Shown piece after piece: positions 17,729 through 26,629 of a stretch of 64,000 bases of DNA. The stretch's first letter is position 1, and the number at the start of each line of letters is the position of its first letter. The position numbers were made by a program, and so were the translations under genes. This stretch comes from an uncultured Flavobacteriales bacterium (GTDB lineage: Bacteria; Bacteroidota; Bacteroidia; Flavobacteriales_D; Sanyastnellaceae): positions 62,001 to 126,000 of the forward strand of contig CALSMK010000006.1 of assembly GCA_943787435.1 (NCBI GenBank), written 5' to 3'. Below the pieces are notes generated by a model. It had not been told where the DNA came from. It saw nothing but the letters and a program-made list of their open reading frames with translations, and searched no databases.

Positions 17729-18588
17729 ATCATGGGTTTGACCAATTGGTTGAGCGACCTCACCAATTCGGATGTTGCAGCATTGAAATACCGCTTGGTG
17801 CGATAACTGCCCACCCATTGAAGGCCTTGAACCACATTGGTCAAGAACACCTCGTCTGCCACCAAGAGGTTCTGCGGGGTCAGGTTGCACTCATAAACCT
17901 TCATACCTGAACTCAAGGCCAGATTGATGACCCGGGTCCGCATGATGCCTGCTGTGGCCCCAGAGTCCAAGCCAGGCGTGTAGAGGACACCATTCGACAC
18001 GAGGAACAGGTTCGATGAAGTGCTCTCGATGATGCCCATTCGGTCGTTCTGAATCAGGGCAGACCCCAATCCATTTTCATTGGCCCAAAGGCCACTCTGA
18101 ACGTAGATGTTGGATGCGAGGTTTTTGAACCGAGAGAGGTGATTGGGGGTGCACTTCATCTCGGGATAGATGTCAGTGGAGAGCCCCTTGTCGTTGAGCA
18201 CGTATTCCACCGTGTCCAGCGGCATGGCCGTCATCACCACATCCAATCCATTCTCCTGTGGGGTGTAAAAGCCATCCCCGCTTCGGGACATGGTCATCCG
18301 GACCCGCGCTCCGCCATTCAGATCCTCTGCTTGCAGCAAGGTGGTTATGTCTGCCGCAATGCTCGCCGGAGTGAAGCCCAAAGGGGCGTGAATGCGGTGG
18401 GCTTTCAGGCCTTCGCGAAGCCTCTGGTAATGGTCGTCGAGAAACAGCGGTTTCCCTTGGGCGATTCGAATGGTCTCAAAAATCCCGTCGGCAAACAAAA
18501 AACCTCGGTTGCCCACAGGAACCCCTGAAGGGCCATCAGAAGAAATTGGGGTCAGTTCCCCATTGATCAAAATGTGCCGCACGCTCAA
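17719..18588 (-). CDS. class IV aminotransferase (aminodeoxychorismate lyase / branched-chain aminotransferase-like)
   Basis: This is a 289-residue fold-type IV PLP enzyme. Seen motifs are GFLFADGIFETIRI near the N-terminus, the region with the PLP lysine (HLSRFKNLASNIY), SSNLFLVSNGVLYTPG and the phosphate-binding TAGIMRTRV. The length and motifs fit both 4-amino-4-deoxychorismate lyase (PabC, folate synthesis) and D- or branched-chain amino acid aminotransferases; sequence alone does not separate these. A folate role would fit folP 4 kb away, but they are not adjacent. It is followed after 2 bases upstream by the HAD phosphatase gene in the same direction, suggesting a small operon of three genes with the CsaA-like gene. 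Confidence 0.85.
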   Translation of the reverse strand: MSVRHILINGELTPISSDGPSGVPVGNRGFLFADGIFETIRIAQGKPLFLDDHYQRLREGLKAHRIHAPLGFTPASIAADITTLLQAEDLNGGARVRMTMSRSGDGFYTPQENGLDVVMTAMPLDTVEYVLNDKGLSTDIYPEMKCTPNHLSRFKNLASNIYVQSGLWANENGLGSALIQNDRMGIIESTSSNLFLVSNGVLYTPGLDSGATAGIMRTRVINLALSSGMKVYECNLTPQNLLVADEVFLTNVVQGLQWVGSYRTKRYFNAATSELVRSLNQLVKPMIQA

Positions 18589-18590
18589 AG

Positions 18591-19112
18591 TTAACGCCGG
18601 TTGGCCAGTGGAACCTGCACGTACTGAGACAAAGGGGCATTGGGCTCAATGAGCACTCCACGCTTTACGCCTGCACCCAAAGCGCAATCGATGTCTCTGG
18701 CTTTGTCTCCAAACATCCAACACCGGTCGGGGTCTAAACCGTGGCGCGCCAGCGCACGCTCCACCATCAACGAACCGGGCTTCCGGCTCAGGCTCTGCCC
18801 AAAATCAGGGTGGTGCGGGCTATAGAAGATGTCGTCCAACGGCGCACCTGCATCGGAGCAACATTCCATCAAATGGGCGTGAATTCGGTCCACAGCATCG
18901 TGGTCATACCTGCCCTTTGCAATGCCACCTTGATTGGTGATGAGAATCAACTTAAACCCGGCCTTTTTCCATGTCTGAAGGGTGGCCAGCACGGTCGGAA
19001 GGATTTGAAATTCCTCCAGACATGTGGTGTAGTCCCCCGGGTCGTGATTGATCACGCCATCTCGGTCAAGCAATATCGCTGCGCGGCTTGGGGTGGGGAA
19101 TGGGAAAGGCAT
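18591..19112 (-). CDS. HAD-family GmhB-like phosphatase without the zinc-loop cysteines
   Basis: This 173-residue HAD hydrolase of the HisB-N/GmhB subfamily has all HAD motifs: LLDRDGVIN (nucleophile and acid/base Asp), LITNQGG, the Lys in SRKPG and MFGDKARDIDCALGAG. In GmhB, four ligands (Cys-x-His ... Cys-x-Cys) bind a structural zinc in the loop before RKP. Here the loop reads YSPHHPDFGQSLSRKPG, so the Cys residues are replaced by Ser/Leu and zinc binding is unlikely. The substrate may be D-glycero-D-manno-heptose 1,7-bisphosphate (LPS heptose) or another phosphosugar. It is flanked by the aminotransferase and CsaA-like genes on the same strand. Confidence 0.85.
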   Translation of the reverse strand: MPFPFPTPSRAAILLDRDGVINHDPGDYTTCLEEFQILPTVLATLQTWKKAGFKLILITNQGGIAKGRYDHDAVDRIHAHLMECCSDAGAPLDDIFYSPHHPDFGQSLSRKPGSLMVERALARHGLDPDRCWMFGDKARDIDCALGAGVKRGVLIEPNAPLSQYVQVPLANRR

Positions 19113-19118
19113 GGATGT

Positions 19119-19475
19119 TCAGTGAATTCTGGTGCCGTTGGGCACGGATGAAGGCACGCTGAGAAGCCCAACATGACCGGAGTGGACTGCGCCCAAGATG
19201 AGACAGCGGCTGGTGTGCTTTCCCACTTGTTTTGGGGGCAAATTGACCACAGCCACCACTTGGCGGCCCACCAATTGTTCAGCGGTATGATCCAGGGTGA
19301 GCTGTGCTGTGGATTTTAAGGATCCCCATTCGCCAAAGTCCAATTCAATCACGTAGGCCGGCGTTTTGGCCATCTCCAGTGGACTGGCACTGAGTATGGT
19401 GCCCACCCGCAAATCACAGGCTGCGAACTGAGAGAATTCGACCTCCGGGGAAATTGAAGGATTCGGACCGTTCAT
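19119..19475 (-). CDS. csaA: CsaA-like tRNA-binding-domain protein
   Basis: This 118-residue protein is a single tRNA-binding OB-fold. It shows the expected FAACDLRVGTILSA start, the central LKSTAQLT strand and GRQVVAVVNLPPKQVG near the C-terminus, plus the final LILGA and LLSVPSSVPNG. The family's best-known member is CsaA, described as an export-related chaperone in Bacillus and able to bind tRNA; the exact role is unsettled. It is cytoplasmic. The gene ends 6 bases before the HAD phosphatase gene. It is divergent from the methylmalonyl-CoA mutase gene, with 39 bases between the two starts. Confidence 0.88.
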   Translation of the reverse strand: MNGPNPSISPEVEFSQFAACDLRVGTILSASPLEMAKTPAYVIELDFGEWGSLKSTAQLTLDHTAEQLVGRQVVAVVNLPPKQVGKHTSRCLILGAVHSGHVGLLSVPSSVPNGTRIH

Positions 19476-19514
19476 GTCGCAAAATTAGCCCGGTCTCGCG
19501 GTTAACTTGGCGGC

Positions 19515-22500
19515 ATGGAATCGATGTTTCCCCCCAGTGGTGGTTGGCAGGAGTGGAGCGATGCAGCCCATGCAGCGAGCCGAGGTGGAGAGGTCCGCAC
19601 CCATGTGGAGCTCGATGGTGGCGAAATCCGAATACCGGCGTACCACCCGCATCGACAAGTGTCCTCGATTCGGCCCAAGACATCCCAGCCATGGAAGCTG
19701 GCGGTGAGCCTGACGCATTCTGAGGGGGTAATGCCCGCTTTGGAAGGCGGCGCCGAATCTCTGAGGCTGTTGGGCTGTGAACGTCCAAAAGAATGGCTCC
19801 AAGGGGTCGTGAAGGGCTATGTCGACCTTGAGTTTGTGGGCGGGGCATCTCCACGCGAATTGAATTCTGAAGGCGCCATGCCAGAAGAAGGTGGCGTGTT
19901 GTTGGATTGGTGGGGAGGAAAGGAATGGGAAGGACATGTGGCCGAGCTGGACGCCCATGGCGGGTCTGGATTGAGGGCGGTGCTGTTGTCCGATGTGAAC
20001 GCAGAAGGCTGGACCCGAGCTGGCAGGCTTGCATTGTTGGTTCAGGCATGCCAAGAGTTGAGCTCTGCGTTTGCGGGAACGCTCTCAAGGGTCTCTCTGG
20101 ACTTGGCCATGGATCGAGATCCGATTGTGGCCATGGCCATGTCAGAGGCGCTCAAACGCCTGCTTCAAAATCACTGGTCAGAAGGGCATTGGCCTTGGGT
20201 GCGCGCCACAACGGATGAAAGCGGCTTCGAGCCGGATTTGGGCAGAGACAACTTGATCCGAAGCGCTTCCTCAGCCATGGCGGGGGTGCTCAGCAGCTGG
20301 GATTCGGTGGCTGCCCGAGGTCCGGCTCCTCAGCATCCGCCATCTGACCTGTCTGATCAAGACAAGTGGACCCGAAACTCTTTGCACTTGCTGAGAGAAG
20401 AGTCAGGGCTGAGGCACCCCAATGCGGTGGTCTCACCCTTGATCGACGCCTTGGCTTCAGCCTTCGTTCAGGGAGCAGAGTTGTACCTCAAAGCCTTCGG
20501 CGATGTCGATTCCCGTTCGCTCAAAAATGCAGGTTCGGCCCGTTGGAGCATCGATCCCATTGTGATGGAGGTTCCCCTCAGCGAAGAGGGAGAGGGGTTG
20601 GAATTCCAAGGGGCCGGATTGCCTCCCTACTTGCGAGGCCCGTATGCCAGCATGTACACCCAGAGACCTTGGACCATTCGGCAGTATGCCGGATTCAGCA
20701 CCGCCGAGGCTTCGAATGATTTTTACCGGAAGAATTTGGCGGCCGGACAAAAGGGTCTGAGCGTTGCATTTGACTTGGCCACGCACCGTGGCTATGACAG
20801 CGACCACCCGAGGGTTTCTGGCGATGTGGGAAAAGCCGGTGTGGCCATCGACAGTGTAGAAGACATGAAGCGGTTGTTCGAGGAAATCCCCCTCGACAAA
20901 ATGTCAGTGTCCATGACCATGAATGGGGCAGTCTTGCCCATCATGGCCTTTTACATCGCAGCCGCCGAGGAACAGGGGGTTATGTCTGAGCAGCTTTCGG
21001 GCACCATTCAGAATGACATTTTGAAGGAGTTCATGGTGCGCAACACCTTCATTTATCCGCCTTCTCCGAGCATGCGCATCATCAGCGACATCTTCGCTTA
21101 CACTGCGGAGCGCATGCCCAAGTTCAATTCCATCAGCATTTCTGGATACCACATGCAGGAGGCTGGGGCCACCGCCGAACAGGAGCTGGCCTATACCATC
21201 GCCAATGGTTTGGCCTATGTGAGGGCCGGGATCAAGGCGGGGCTTGATGTGGATCAGTTTGCGCCGAGGTTGAGCTTCTTCTGGGGCATTGGAATGGACC
21301 TGCTGACCGAAGTGTCCAAGCTGCGGGCAGGCCGCGTCTTGTGGGCCCGGCACATGGCCCAGTTTTCGCCCCAGCATCCGCGCTCATCTATGCTGCGCAC
21401 GCATTGTCAAACCAGTGGATGGACCTTGACCGAGCAAGACCCCATCAACAACGTCTCCAGGACGGCCATTGAGGCCTTTGGGGCAATCTGGGGAGGCACA
21501 CAAAGCTTGCACACCAACTCCCTCGACGAGGCCATTGCCTTGCCCACAGAAGACACCGCACGGATCGCCAGAAACACACAGTTGATCTTGCAGAAGGAGG
21601 CGGGCACGACCCAGTGGGTCGATCCGCTCGGAGGGGACCAAGAAGTGGCCTCGAGAACGGCTTTGTTGATCGAAAAGGCCGAGGCCTTAATTCTCGAAAT
21701 GGATGCCGCTGGGGGAATGCCCAAAGCCATAGATCAGGGGTTGCCCATGCAAGGCATCGAGACTGCAGCGGCCGAGAAGCAATCCAGAATCGACGCGGGC
21801 CGCGATCGGATTGTGGGCTTGAATGTCTTTCCCGGTCGTGCGCCGAGCAACATGGAGGTGCTCAAGGTCGACCACGAGTCCGTTTTGAATGGCCAGCGAG
21901 ATCGATTGAGGGCTTTGAAATCCCAAAGGGATGCCAACGCTGTGAAGAGGTGCTTGGAGCAGCTGGTGTCTGCAGCGCAAAACCAGGGGAACTTGCTTGA
22001 GGCCTCGGTGGAGGCAGCCAAAGCGAGGTGCACGCTTGGTGAAATTTCAGAAGCCTTGGAGGAGGTGTTCCAACGTCACAAGCCTGTGGTCCGACCCGTT
22101 CGAGGTATTTTTAGGAAACACCTTGGAGAGAGATCCGAATTCAAAGAAGCCGTGAAGAAAGCCGCCCAGTTCGCCGATTTAGAAGGCAGACAACCCAGAA
22201 TTTTGGTGGCCAAGATGGGCCAAGACGGTCATGACAGAGGGGCAAAAGTCATTGCCAGTGCTTTTGCAGACTTGGGATTTGATGTGGACCTCGGTTCGCT
22301 GTTTCAGACGCCTGAAGAAGTGGCCAGACAAGCGGTCGAAAATGATGTCCATGTGGTGGGGATATCCACCTTGGCGGCTGGACACTTGGTTTTGGTTCCC
22401 GCCTTGTATCAAGCCCTTAAAAAAATGGGCAGGGAAGACATGATCGTGGTCGTGGGAGGGGTGATTCCCAGGGAGGATTACGAGGCGCTGTACACCTCTG

Positions 22501-22586
22501 GAGCCACAGCCATATTTGGGCCGGGAACCCCCGTTGTTCAATCCGCAACCCAGATCTTAGACCTGTTGATCGAGGCCTATGGATAA
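19515..22586 (+). CDS. methylmalonyl-CoA mutase, reduced MutA-like region fused to MutB
   Basis: This is a 1023-residue protein. Residues about 1-340 resemble a shortened small (MutA) subunit, with MutA/B-type segments such as [12 protein letters not shown] followed by [10 protein letters not shown]. Residues about 370-880 are a full catalytic barrel with [30 protein letters not shown] and [15 protein letters not shown]. The last ~130 residues are the B12 domain with DGHDRG, where His906 is the cobalt ligand. It interconverts methylmalonyl-CoA and succinyl-CoA. Most bacteria with the two-subunit enzyme encode mutA and mutB separately; here they form one chain. The gene is divergent from the csaA-like gene, and no meaB or epimerase gene is nearby. 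Confidence 0.9.
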   Translation: MESMFPPSGGWQEWSDAAHAASRGGEVRTHVELDGGEIRIPAYHPHRQVSSIRPKTSQPWKLAVSLTHSEGVMPALEGGAESLRLLGCERPKEWLQGVVKGYVDLEFVGGASPRELNSEGAMPEEGGVLLDWWGGKEWEGHVAELDAHGGSGLRAVLLSDVNAEGWTRAGRLALLVQACQELSSAFAGTLSRVSLDLAMDRDPIVAMAMSEALKRLLQNHWSEGHWPWVRATTDESGFEPDLGRDNLIRSASSAMAGVLSSWDSVAARGPAPQHPPSDLSDQDKWTRNSLHLLREESGLRHPNAVVSPLIDALASAFVQGAELYLKAFGDVDSRSLKNAGSARWSIDPIVMEVPLSEEGEGLEFQGAGLPPYLRGPYASMYTQRPWTIRQYAGFSTAEASNDFYRKNLAAGQKGLSVAFDLATHRGYDSDHPRVSGDVGKAGVAIDSVEDMKRLFEEIPLDKMSVSMTMNGAVLPIMAFYIAAAEEQGVMSEQLSGTIQNDILKEFMVRNTFIYPPSPSMRIISDIFAYTAERMPKFNSISISGYHMQEAGATAEQELAYTIANGLAYVRAGIKAGLDVDQFAPRLSFFWGIGMDLLTEVSKLRAGRVLWARHMAQFSPQHPRSSMLRTHCQTSGWTLTEQDPINNVSRTAIEAFGAIWGGTQSLHTNSLDEAIALPTEDTARIARNTQLILQKEAGTTQWVDPLGGDQEVASRTALLIEKAEALILEMDAAGGMPKAIDQGLPMQGIETAAAEKQSRIDAGRDRIVGLNVFPGRAPSNMEVLKVDHESVLNGQRDRLRALKSQRDANAVKRCLEQLVSAAQNQGNLLEASVEAAKARCTLGEISEALEEVFQRHKPVVRPVRGIFRKHLGERSEFKEAVKKAAQFADLEGRQPRILVAKMGQDGHDRGAKVIASAFADLGFDVDLGSLFQTPEEVARQAVENDVHVVGISTLAAGHLVLVPALYQALKKMGREDMIVVVGGVIPREDYEALYTSGATAIFGPGTPVVQSATQILDLLIEAYG

Positions 22587-22592
22587 GGTGAA

Positions 22593-23561
22593 TCAGTGGC
22601 CGTCGGTTCCCAATGACGCGATGGGGTAACGGTATCCCCGAATCACATCTTCGACCGGCATAAATGGCTTGCCGGCCAGCTGAACGTTGACCAACCGAAT
22701 GGGAGAATCGTTGGTTCCCACCCACAATTGATCGCCGACCACCTGGCATTGTCCTGGGTTCAGGCCGCTGGGTGCGTGGCCTTCTGTAGGAGCCACATCC
22801 GTCCCTTTTACTTTCAAGGTGGCGCCATTCAGGGTGGTCCAAGCTCCTGGAAAGGGGGTCATGCCCCGAATGAAATCGGCCACTTGGGCTGTGGTTTGCC
22901 TCCAATCGACACGTCCGTCTTGACGAAACAGCTTGGGCGCAGGCCTCTCTTGTCCCGTCAACAATTCGGATTGAGGAACACCCAGCAGGGGCTCTGAAGC
23001 CAATGCGTCGGCGGTGTCCACAGCAAGGTTTGCTCCGGCTTTCATGAGCTGCACATAAACTTCGCCGGCGGTGTCATTTGGCCCAATCAAAATGGATTGC
23101 TGCAGCAGCAGAGCGCCAGTGTCGATGTCACGGGTGATGAAAAAAGAGGTCACCCCAGTCCGCTTTGCCCCAGAGACAACGGCGTGTTGAATCGGGGCTG
23201 CCCCTCGAAAATCAGGAAGCAAACTCCCGTGAATGTTGACCGTTCCCCTCGATGGGCGGGACCAGACGATTTCGGGAAGCATTCGGAAGGCAACCACCAC
23301 GAACAAGTCGGCTCGCCAATCATCAAGCTGGGAGAGGAATTCAGTGGCTCTTAGTTTTTCGGGTTGTGCAATGGGAAGCCCCATCCCTTCGGCCATGACC
23401 TTTACCTCGGAAGGCTTCATCTGTTGGCCTCTGCCAGCTGGGCGGTCAGGGGCGGTGACCACACCCACCACATCGTGCCGGCTGTTGGCCAAGGCCTCTA
23501 GACCCGCTGCAGCGAAGTCAGGGGTGCCAAAAAAGACAATTCGAAGCGGGGAAGAACTCAT
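22593..23561 (-). CDS. fmt: methionyl-tRNA formyltransferase
   Basis: This 322-residue enzyme starts at the ATG at 23561, which places LRIVFFGTPDFAA at the N-terminus as in all Fmt proteins; the open frame to 23645 adds an unlikely basic extension. The formyl-transfer domain has NIHGSLLPDFRGAAPIQ (catalytic Asn, His and the SLLP signature) and the Asp of GVTSFFITRDIDTG. The C-terminal OB-like domain spans about 215-322. It formylates initiator Met-tRNA. The gene is convergent with the mutase gene (6-base gap) and lies 62 bases after the MATE gene on the same strand. Confidence 0.95.
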   Translation of the reverse strand: MSSSPLRIVFFGTPDFAAAGLEALANSRHDVVGVVTAPDRPAGRGQQMKPSEVKVMAEGMGLPIAQPEKLRATEFLSQLDDWRADLFVVVAFRMLPEIVWSRPSRGTVNIHGSLLPDFRGAAPIQHAVVSGAKRTGVTSFFITRDIDTGALLLQQSILIGPNDTAGEVYVQLMKAGANLAVDTADALASEPLLGVPQSELLTGQERPAPKLFRQDGRVDWRQTTAQVADFIRGMTPFPGAWTTLNGATLKVKGTDVAPTEGHAPSGLNPGQCQVVGDQLWVGTNDSPIRLVNVQLAGKPFMPVEDVIRGYRYPIASLGTDGH

Positions 23562-23623
23562 CTGCGGCCGCAAAGGTATGGGCCACTTTTGGTCACCTGT
23601 TGTAGGAATTCGAATGGTTTTGC

Positions 23624-24952
23624 TCAGATTCTTTTTGAACGCCAATCATGGCGGAACAAAAACCATGCGCATCCCAAGCCCATGGAGGAGAAATAGGTGA
23701 ACTCAACCCACCAAATGCGCCAGACGGGTTGGGGCCACCACAATGTGACGCTGAAGGCGCAGAAGGCGTATATGACAATGGCAGACAACTCGATCACCAG
23801 TGCAGGTGTCGTGTGGCCACTGCCTTGTATGGCGCTCAGCATCACCGACACAGCACTGTACAACATCATGGCCAGAAAAATGACAGGCAGTGTTTTGCCA
23901 GCTGCTTGCAAACCTTCCGGATCATCAAAAAAGGGTTGTGCGAGCCACTCCGGGTAAAGAAGCAGGCCATGGGCCAAAATGAGGATGCCGGTGATGTTCA
24001 CCACAAAAAGCCGGCGAAGGGTGTCGGGCAATTCAGACCCGCGCTCCTCTCCGAGCAATGTGCTAACGTAAGTTCTGGTGGTTTGCTGAACACCTTGGGT
24101 GACCGTAAAGGCCAGCATGAAATAGTTTCGGGCCACATGGCTGACTTTGAGCTCCAGCATGCCCACCTGTTCCACCAGAAAAAAGAACATGCTCCATGTG
24201 CCCAACGTGAGCGTCAATTGGAGAACCAGAGGAAAGGCCAGTTTGACCCAATGCCAGATTTCTTGGAGGTTCAGAAGTTGACGCTCCCAAACCGCCCTGC
24301 CATTGGCCCGAATGACCGCAACAAGAAGCACGCTCAAACCAGCACATTCTGAACCAAAACTGGCCCAGGCCGCACCCTCTGCTCCCAAGCCTGGCAATCC
24401 CCACCGCCCTGAAATGAGAATCGAGTCCCCGAGAATGTTCACCATCCCCACGCTGATCATGGACACCATGAGCACTTTGGAACGGGCTGTCCCCATGAAG
24501 TAGGCATAGAGCATCAACATCATGAATCCCGGCAAAAAACCCCATTTGCGCACAGCGATGAACCGAGAGAAAACGTCACCCGTGGCCGGGTCACGAAAAA
24601 CGTCGGCAAACCCCAATTGCAGTGCCAAGTGAACTGTCGCAATCAGGCAGAATCCAATCAAGAGCAAGCCCAGCAGTCCAGTTCGGAGCAAAACCAAGGC
24701 GCGCTCTCCGCGGCCTTCTCCCACACGGCGGGCAATCAGGATTTGCCCAAGGCTGGCCAAACCCTGACCCACCATGGCCAAAGTGACATACAAGATTCCG
24801 GCATTTCCTGCGCCATTGAGGGCGGCATCGGAGACTTGGCTCAAGAAGTAATTGTCGGTGAGCACCACCAAGAACTGGGTGAAGGTGCCGGCTGAAATGG
24901 GCAGCGCCAAGCTGAGAATGGAGCGGTAATCGCTCGACAATGAAGGGCTCAT
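23624..24952 (-). CDS. MATE-family multidrug/Na+ efflux transporter
   Basis: This is a 442-residue inner-membrane protein with about twelve hydrophobic segments in two halves. I took the ATG at 24952 because it leads straight into SPSLSSDYRSILSLALPISA, the usual MATE opening; an ATG at 24985 would overlap trmH. Family landmarks are the GQGLASLGQILIARRVGEG region in the first half and VTQGVQQTTRTYVSTLLGEE in the second. MATE proteins export cationic drugs or metabolites using Na+ or H+ gradients; the substrate is unknown. The gene starts 10 bases after trmH and is followed by fmt, so trmH, the MATE gene and fmt may form one transcript. Confidence 0.9.
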   Translation of the reverse strand: MSPSLSSDYRSILSLALPISAGTFTQFLVVLTDNYFLSQVSDAALNGAGNAGILYVTLAMVGQGLASLGQILIARRVGEGRGERALVLLRTGLLGLLLIGFCLIATVHLALQLGFADVFRDPATGDVFSRFIAVRKWGFLPGFMMLMLYAYFMGTARSKVLMVSMISVGMVNILGDSILISGRWGLPGLGAEGAAWASFGSECAGLSVLLVAVIRANGRAVWERQLLNLQEIWHWVKLAFPLVLQLTLTLGTWSMFFFLVEQVGMLELKVSHVARNYFMLAFTVTQGVQQTTRTYVSTLLGEERGSELPDTLRRLFVVNITGILILAHGLLLYPEWLAQPFFDDPEGLQAAGKTLPVIFLAMMLYSAVSVMLSAIQGSGHTTPALVIELSAIVIYAFCAFSVTLWWPQPVWRIWWVEFTYFSSMGLGCAWFLFRHDWRSKRI

Positions 24953-24962
24953 GGCTGAATGC

Positions 24963-25634
24963 TCAGAGGCGTGGTGGCGCTTCACCTGAGCGCAGCCGAT
25001 TCAGAAGCCCTTGGGCGTCTTTTACAGTTTTGCTGGCCCAGTCTCCTAAGATTCGCGGGTGCTCCTCTTGGGGAACTTGCCAAGACAATCCTTTGGTGGA
25101 GCGCACGCGATGGGCAATGGTTTGCAGTGTGAGTGCAGCAGCCACAGAGATGTTGTAGCTCTCAGTAAAGCCAAACATGGGAATCCGAACGAAATAATCG
25201 GCTTCTGCTTTGGCTTCTTCGCTGACTCCAGGACCTTCAGAGCCAAAGACCAAGGCCACAGGTCGATCCAAGGGAAGGTCTTCGGGTGTGGTGTCGTTGG
25301 TGTGCGGGGTGGTGCAACAAATGGCGTACCCCCTTGATTTGAGGTCCCTCAAGGCAGACTTGGTTTCGGTGTGACGTTCAATATCCAGCCATTTTGCAGC
25401 GCCTTTGGAGACTCCCGGCGCCAATCTGTAAGGGTGATTTACCTCGATGATGTGTGCCGATTGAATGCCGAATCCATCACAGCTGCGGAGAACGGCCGAG
25501 GTGTTGTGAGGGTCATAGAGGTCCTCGGTGACGGCAGTCACCCAATGCATGCGTTGCTCCAAAACCTCGGCAAATCGTTGCTTTCTGGCTTCGGTGAGGT
25601 ACGGTGAAAGAAGGGGGAATCGATCGTCTGTCAC
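24963..25634 (-). CDS. trmH: TrmH-type tRNA/rRNA 2'-O-methyltransferase (SpoU family)
   Basis: This 223-residue SPOUT enzyme has the three family motifs: motif 1 in NTSAVLRSCDGFGI, motif 2 in ALVFGSEGPGVS and motif 3 in ESYNISVAAAL, which together form the knotted SAM site. The short N-terminal extension and a C-terminal helical tail fit TrmH, which methylates the ribose of G18 in the D-loop of tRNAs. Close relatives that methylate rRNA cannot be excluded. It lies between the HU gene, whose terminator hairpin sits directly upstream of this start, and the MATE gene. Confidence 0.9.
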   Translation of the reverse strand: MTDDRFPLLSPYLTEARKQRFAEVLEQRMHWVTAVTEDLYDPHNTSAVLRSCDGFGIQSAHIIEVNHPYRLAPGVSKGAAKWLDIERHTETKSALRDLKSRGYAICCTTPHTNDTTPEDLPLDRPVALVFGSEGPGVSEEAKAEADYFVRIPMFGFTESYNISVAAALTLQTIAHRVRSTKGLSWQVPQEEHPRILGDWASKTVKDAQGLLNRLRSGEAPPRL

Positions 25635-25640
25635 GTTGCA

Positions 25641-25678
25641 AAGAAAATCCCCGGAACGCCAATGGCGAGCCGGGGATT
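25641..25678 (-). terminator. intrinsic terminator of the HU gene
   Basis: A 9-bp GC-rich stem pairs AATCCCCGG (25646-25654) with CCGGGGATT (25670-25678), with a small inner CGCCA/TGGCG pairing in the loop. On the minus strand the hairpin is followed by a short T-rich tract (TTTTC). It lies between the HU stop and the trmH start, so it should end HU transcripts. Confidence 0.8.
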
Positions 25679-25698
25679 GTCGTTTCGTTATTGAAGGC

Positions 25699-25971
25699 TT
25701 ACTTGACCTTCTCGTTCAATTCAGCACCTGGCTTGAACTTCACCACGTTCTTAGCTGCGATGGTGATTTCCTTTCCGGTCTGTGGGTTACGACCCTTACG
25801 GGCTTCACGGTGAGTCACGGAAAATGATCCGAAGCCAACGAGAGCAACACGCTCGCCTGACTTGAGTGCGCCACTGGTGGCGTCGATGAATGCGTCGAGG
25901 GCGCGACCTGCGTCGGCCTTGCTGATGCCGGCACCTTCGGCCATTGCATCACGAAGTTCTGATTTGTTCAT
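25699..25971 (-). CDS. HU-family DNA-binding protein
   Basis: This 90-residue protein has the full HU fold: N-terminal helices ([20 protein letters not shown]), the core GFGSFSV, and the DNA-binding arm with [12 protein letters not shown], in which RNPxTG is the intercalating turn. Length and motifs are standard, so it is a typical nucleoid protein that bends DNA as a dimer. The gene stands alone with its own candidate promoter upstream (26001-26008) and a strong terminator downstream, as expected of an abundantly expressed single-gene unit. Confidence 0.95.
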   Translation of the reverse strand: MNKSELRDAMAEGAGISKADAGRALDAFIDATSGALKSGERVALVGFGSFSVTHREARKGRNPQTGKEITIAAKNVVKFKPGAELNEKVK

Positions 25972-26000
25972 GGTAATCGTTAATTAGGTTGTGAACTCCT

Positions 26001-26008
26001 CAAATGTA
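26001..26008 (-). promoter_or_regulatory. candidate Bacteroidota-type -7 element for the HU gene
   Basis: On the minus strand the sequence reads TACATTTG, matching the Bacteroidota sigma-A -7 consensus TAnnTTTG. It would place the transcript start about 25 bases before the HU ATG. I do not see a clear -33 TTTG at the expected distance, so confidence is limited. Confidence 0.35.
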
Positions 26009-26157
26009 TATGCTAAACCCCGCGTCCCGCGCGGCATTGCGAAGGATTTTATCCGATTTGTGAATAAACCACCATGAATTATGGAAAAACCCAAGAATCC
26101 AGCATTCACGGGGTTTGTCAGAGGATGACCGAGATTTGCACCTTAAAACAAAGCTGA

Positions 26158-26622
26158 ATGTCCTCTGATTTGCCCAATCACCCCATGGAAAGTGCCTTCG
26201 AAGCCATGGGGCCAGTCGTCGATTATGAGGTGGGCCTTCGTTACAGCGATATGGACACGTTCGGTCATGTCAACAACGCGCGCTACTTCACGTTTTTGGA
26301 GGAAGCGAGGATTGCATGGTTCGAGGCTTGCGTCCCTGAAAAATGGGACTTTGAAAAGCACGGGGTTCTGGTCGTTCGCAATGAAATGGATTACATCAAG
26401 CCCGTGAATCCCGGAGACAGGTTGGTCATTCGTTTGGGGGCATCTGGGATGGGCAATTCCAGCATCAACATCAAGTATGAGGGCTTTGTGTTCCCCCGAG
26501 GGGATGAAGAAAAGGCGACTTTGGCTTTTCGCGCCGCCACCACATTGGTGAGTTGGGACACCTTGGCCGGCAAGGTCACACGGGTCCACGATGATTGGCG
26601 CGTGGCGATCACCGGCGCTTAA
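26158..26622 (+). CDS. acyl-CoA thioesterase of the 4-hydroxybenzoyl-CoA thioesterase type
   Basis: This is a 154-residue hotdog-fold protein. The N-terminal part has RYSDMDTFGHVNNARYFTF, the family signature with the catalytic-region Asp and the His-Val-Asn-Asn turn, followed by the helix EEARIAWFE. It would hydrolyse an acyl-CoA thioester; the acyl group cannot be predicted. An ATG at 26158 fits the 5' end; the first ~15 residues are variable. It is convergent with the GH13 gene, with only 7 bases between the stops, and has its own promoter region in the 186 bases after HU. Confidence 0.87.
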   Translation: MSSDLPNHPMESAFEAMGPVVDYEVGLRYSDMDTFGHVNNARYFTFLEEARIAWFEACVPEKWDFEKHGVLVVRNEMDYIKPVNPGDRLVIRLGASGMGNSSINIKYEGFVFPRGDEEKATLAFRAATTLVSWDTLAGKVTRVHDDWRVAITGA

Positions 26623-26629
26623 ATCGAAA

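Noticed and set aside
19476-19514. A cobalamin riboswitch upstream of the methylmalonyl-CoA mutase.
   Set aside because: The divergent gap is only 39 bases, far too short for a riboswitch of about 200 bases.
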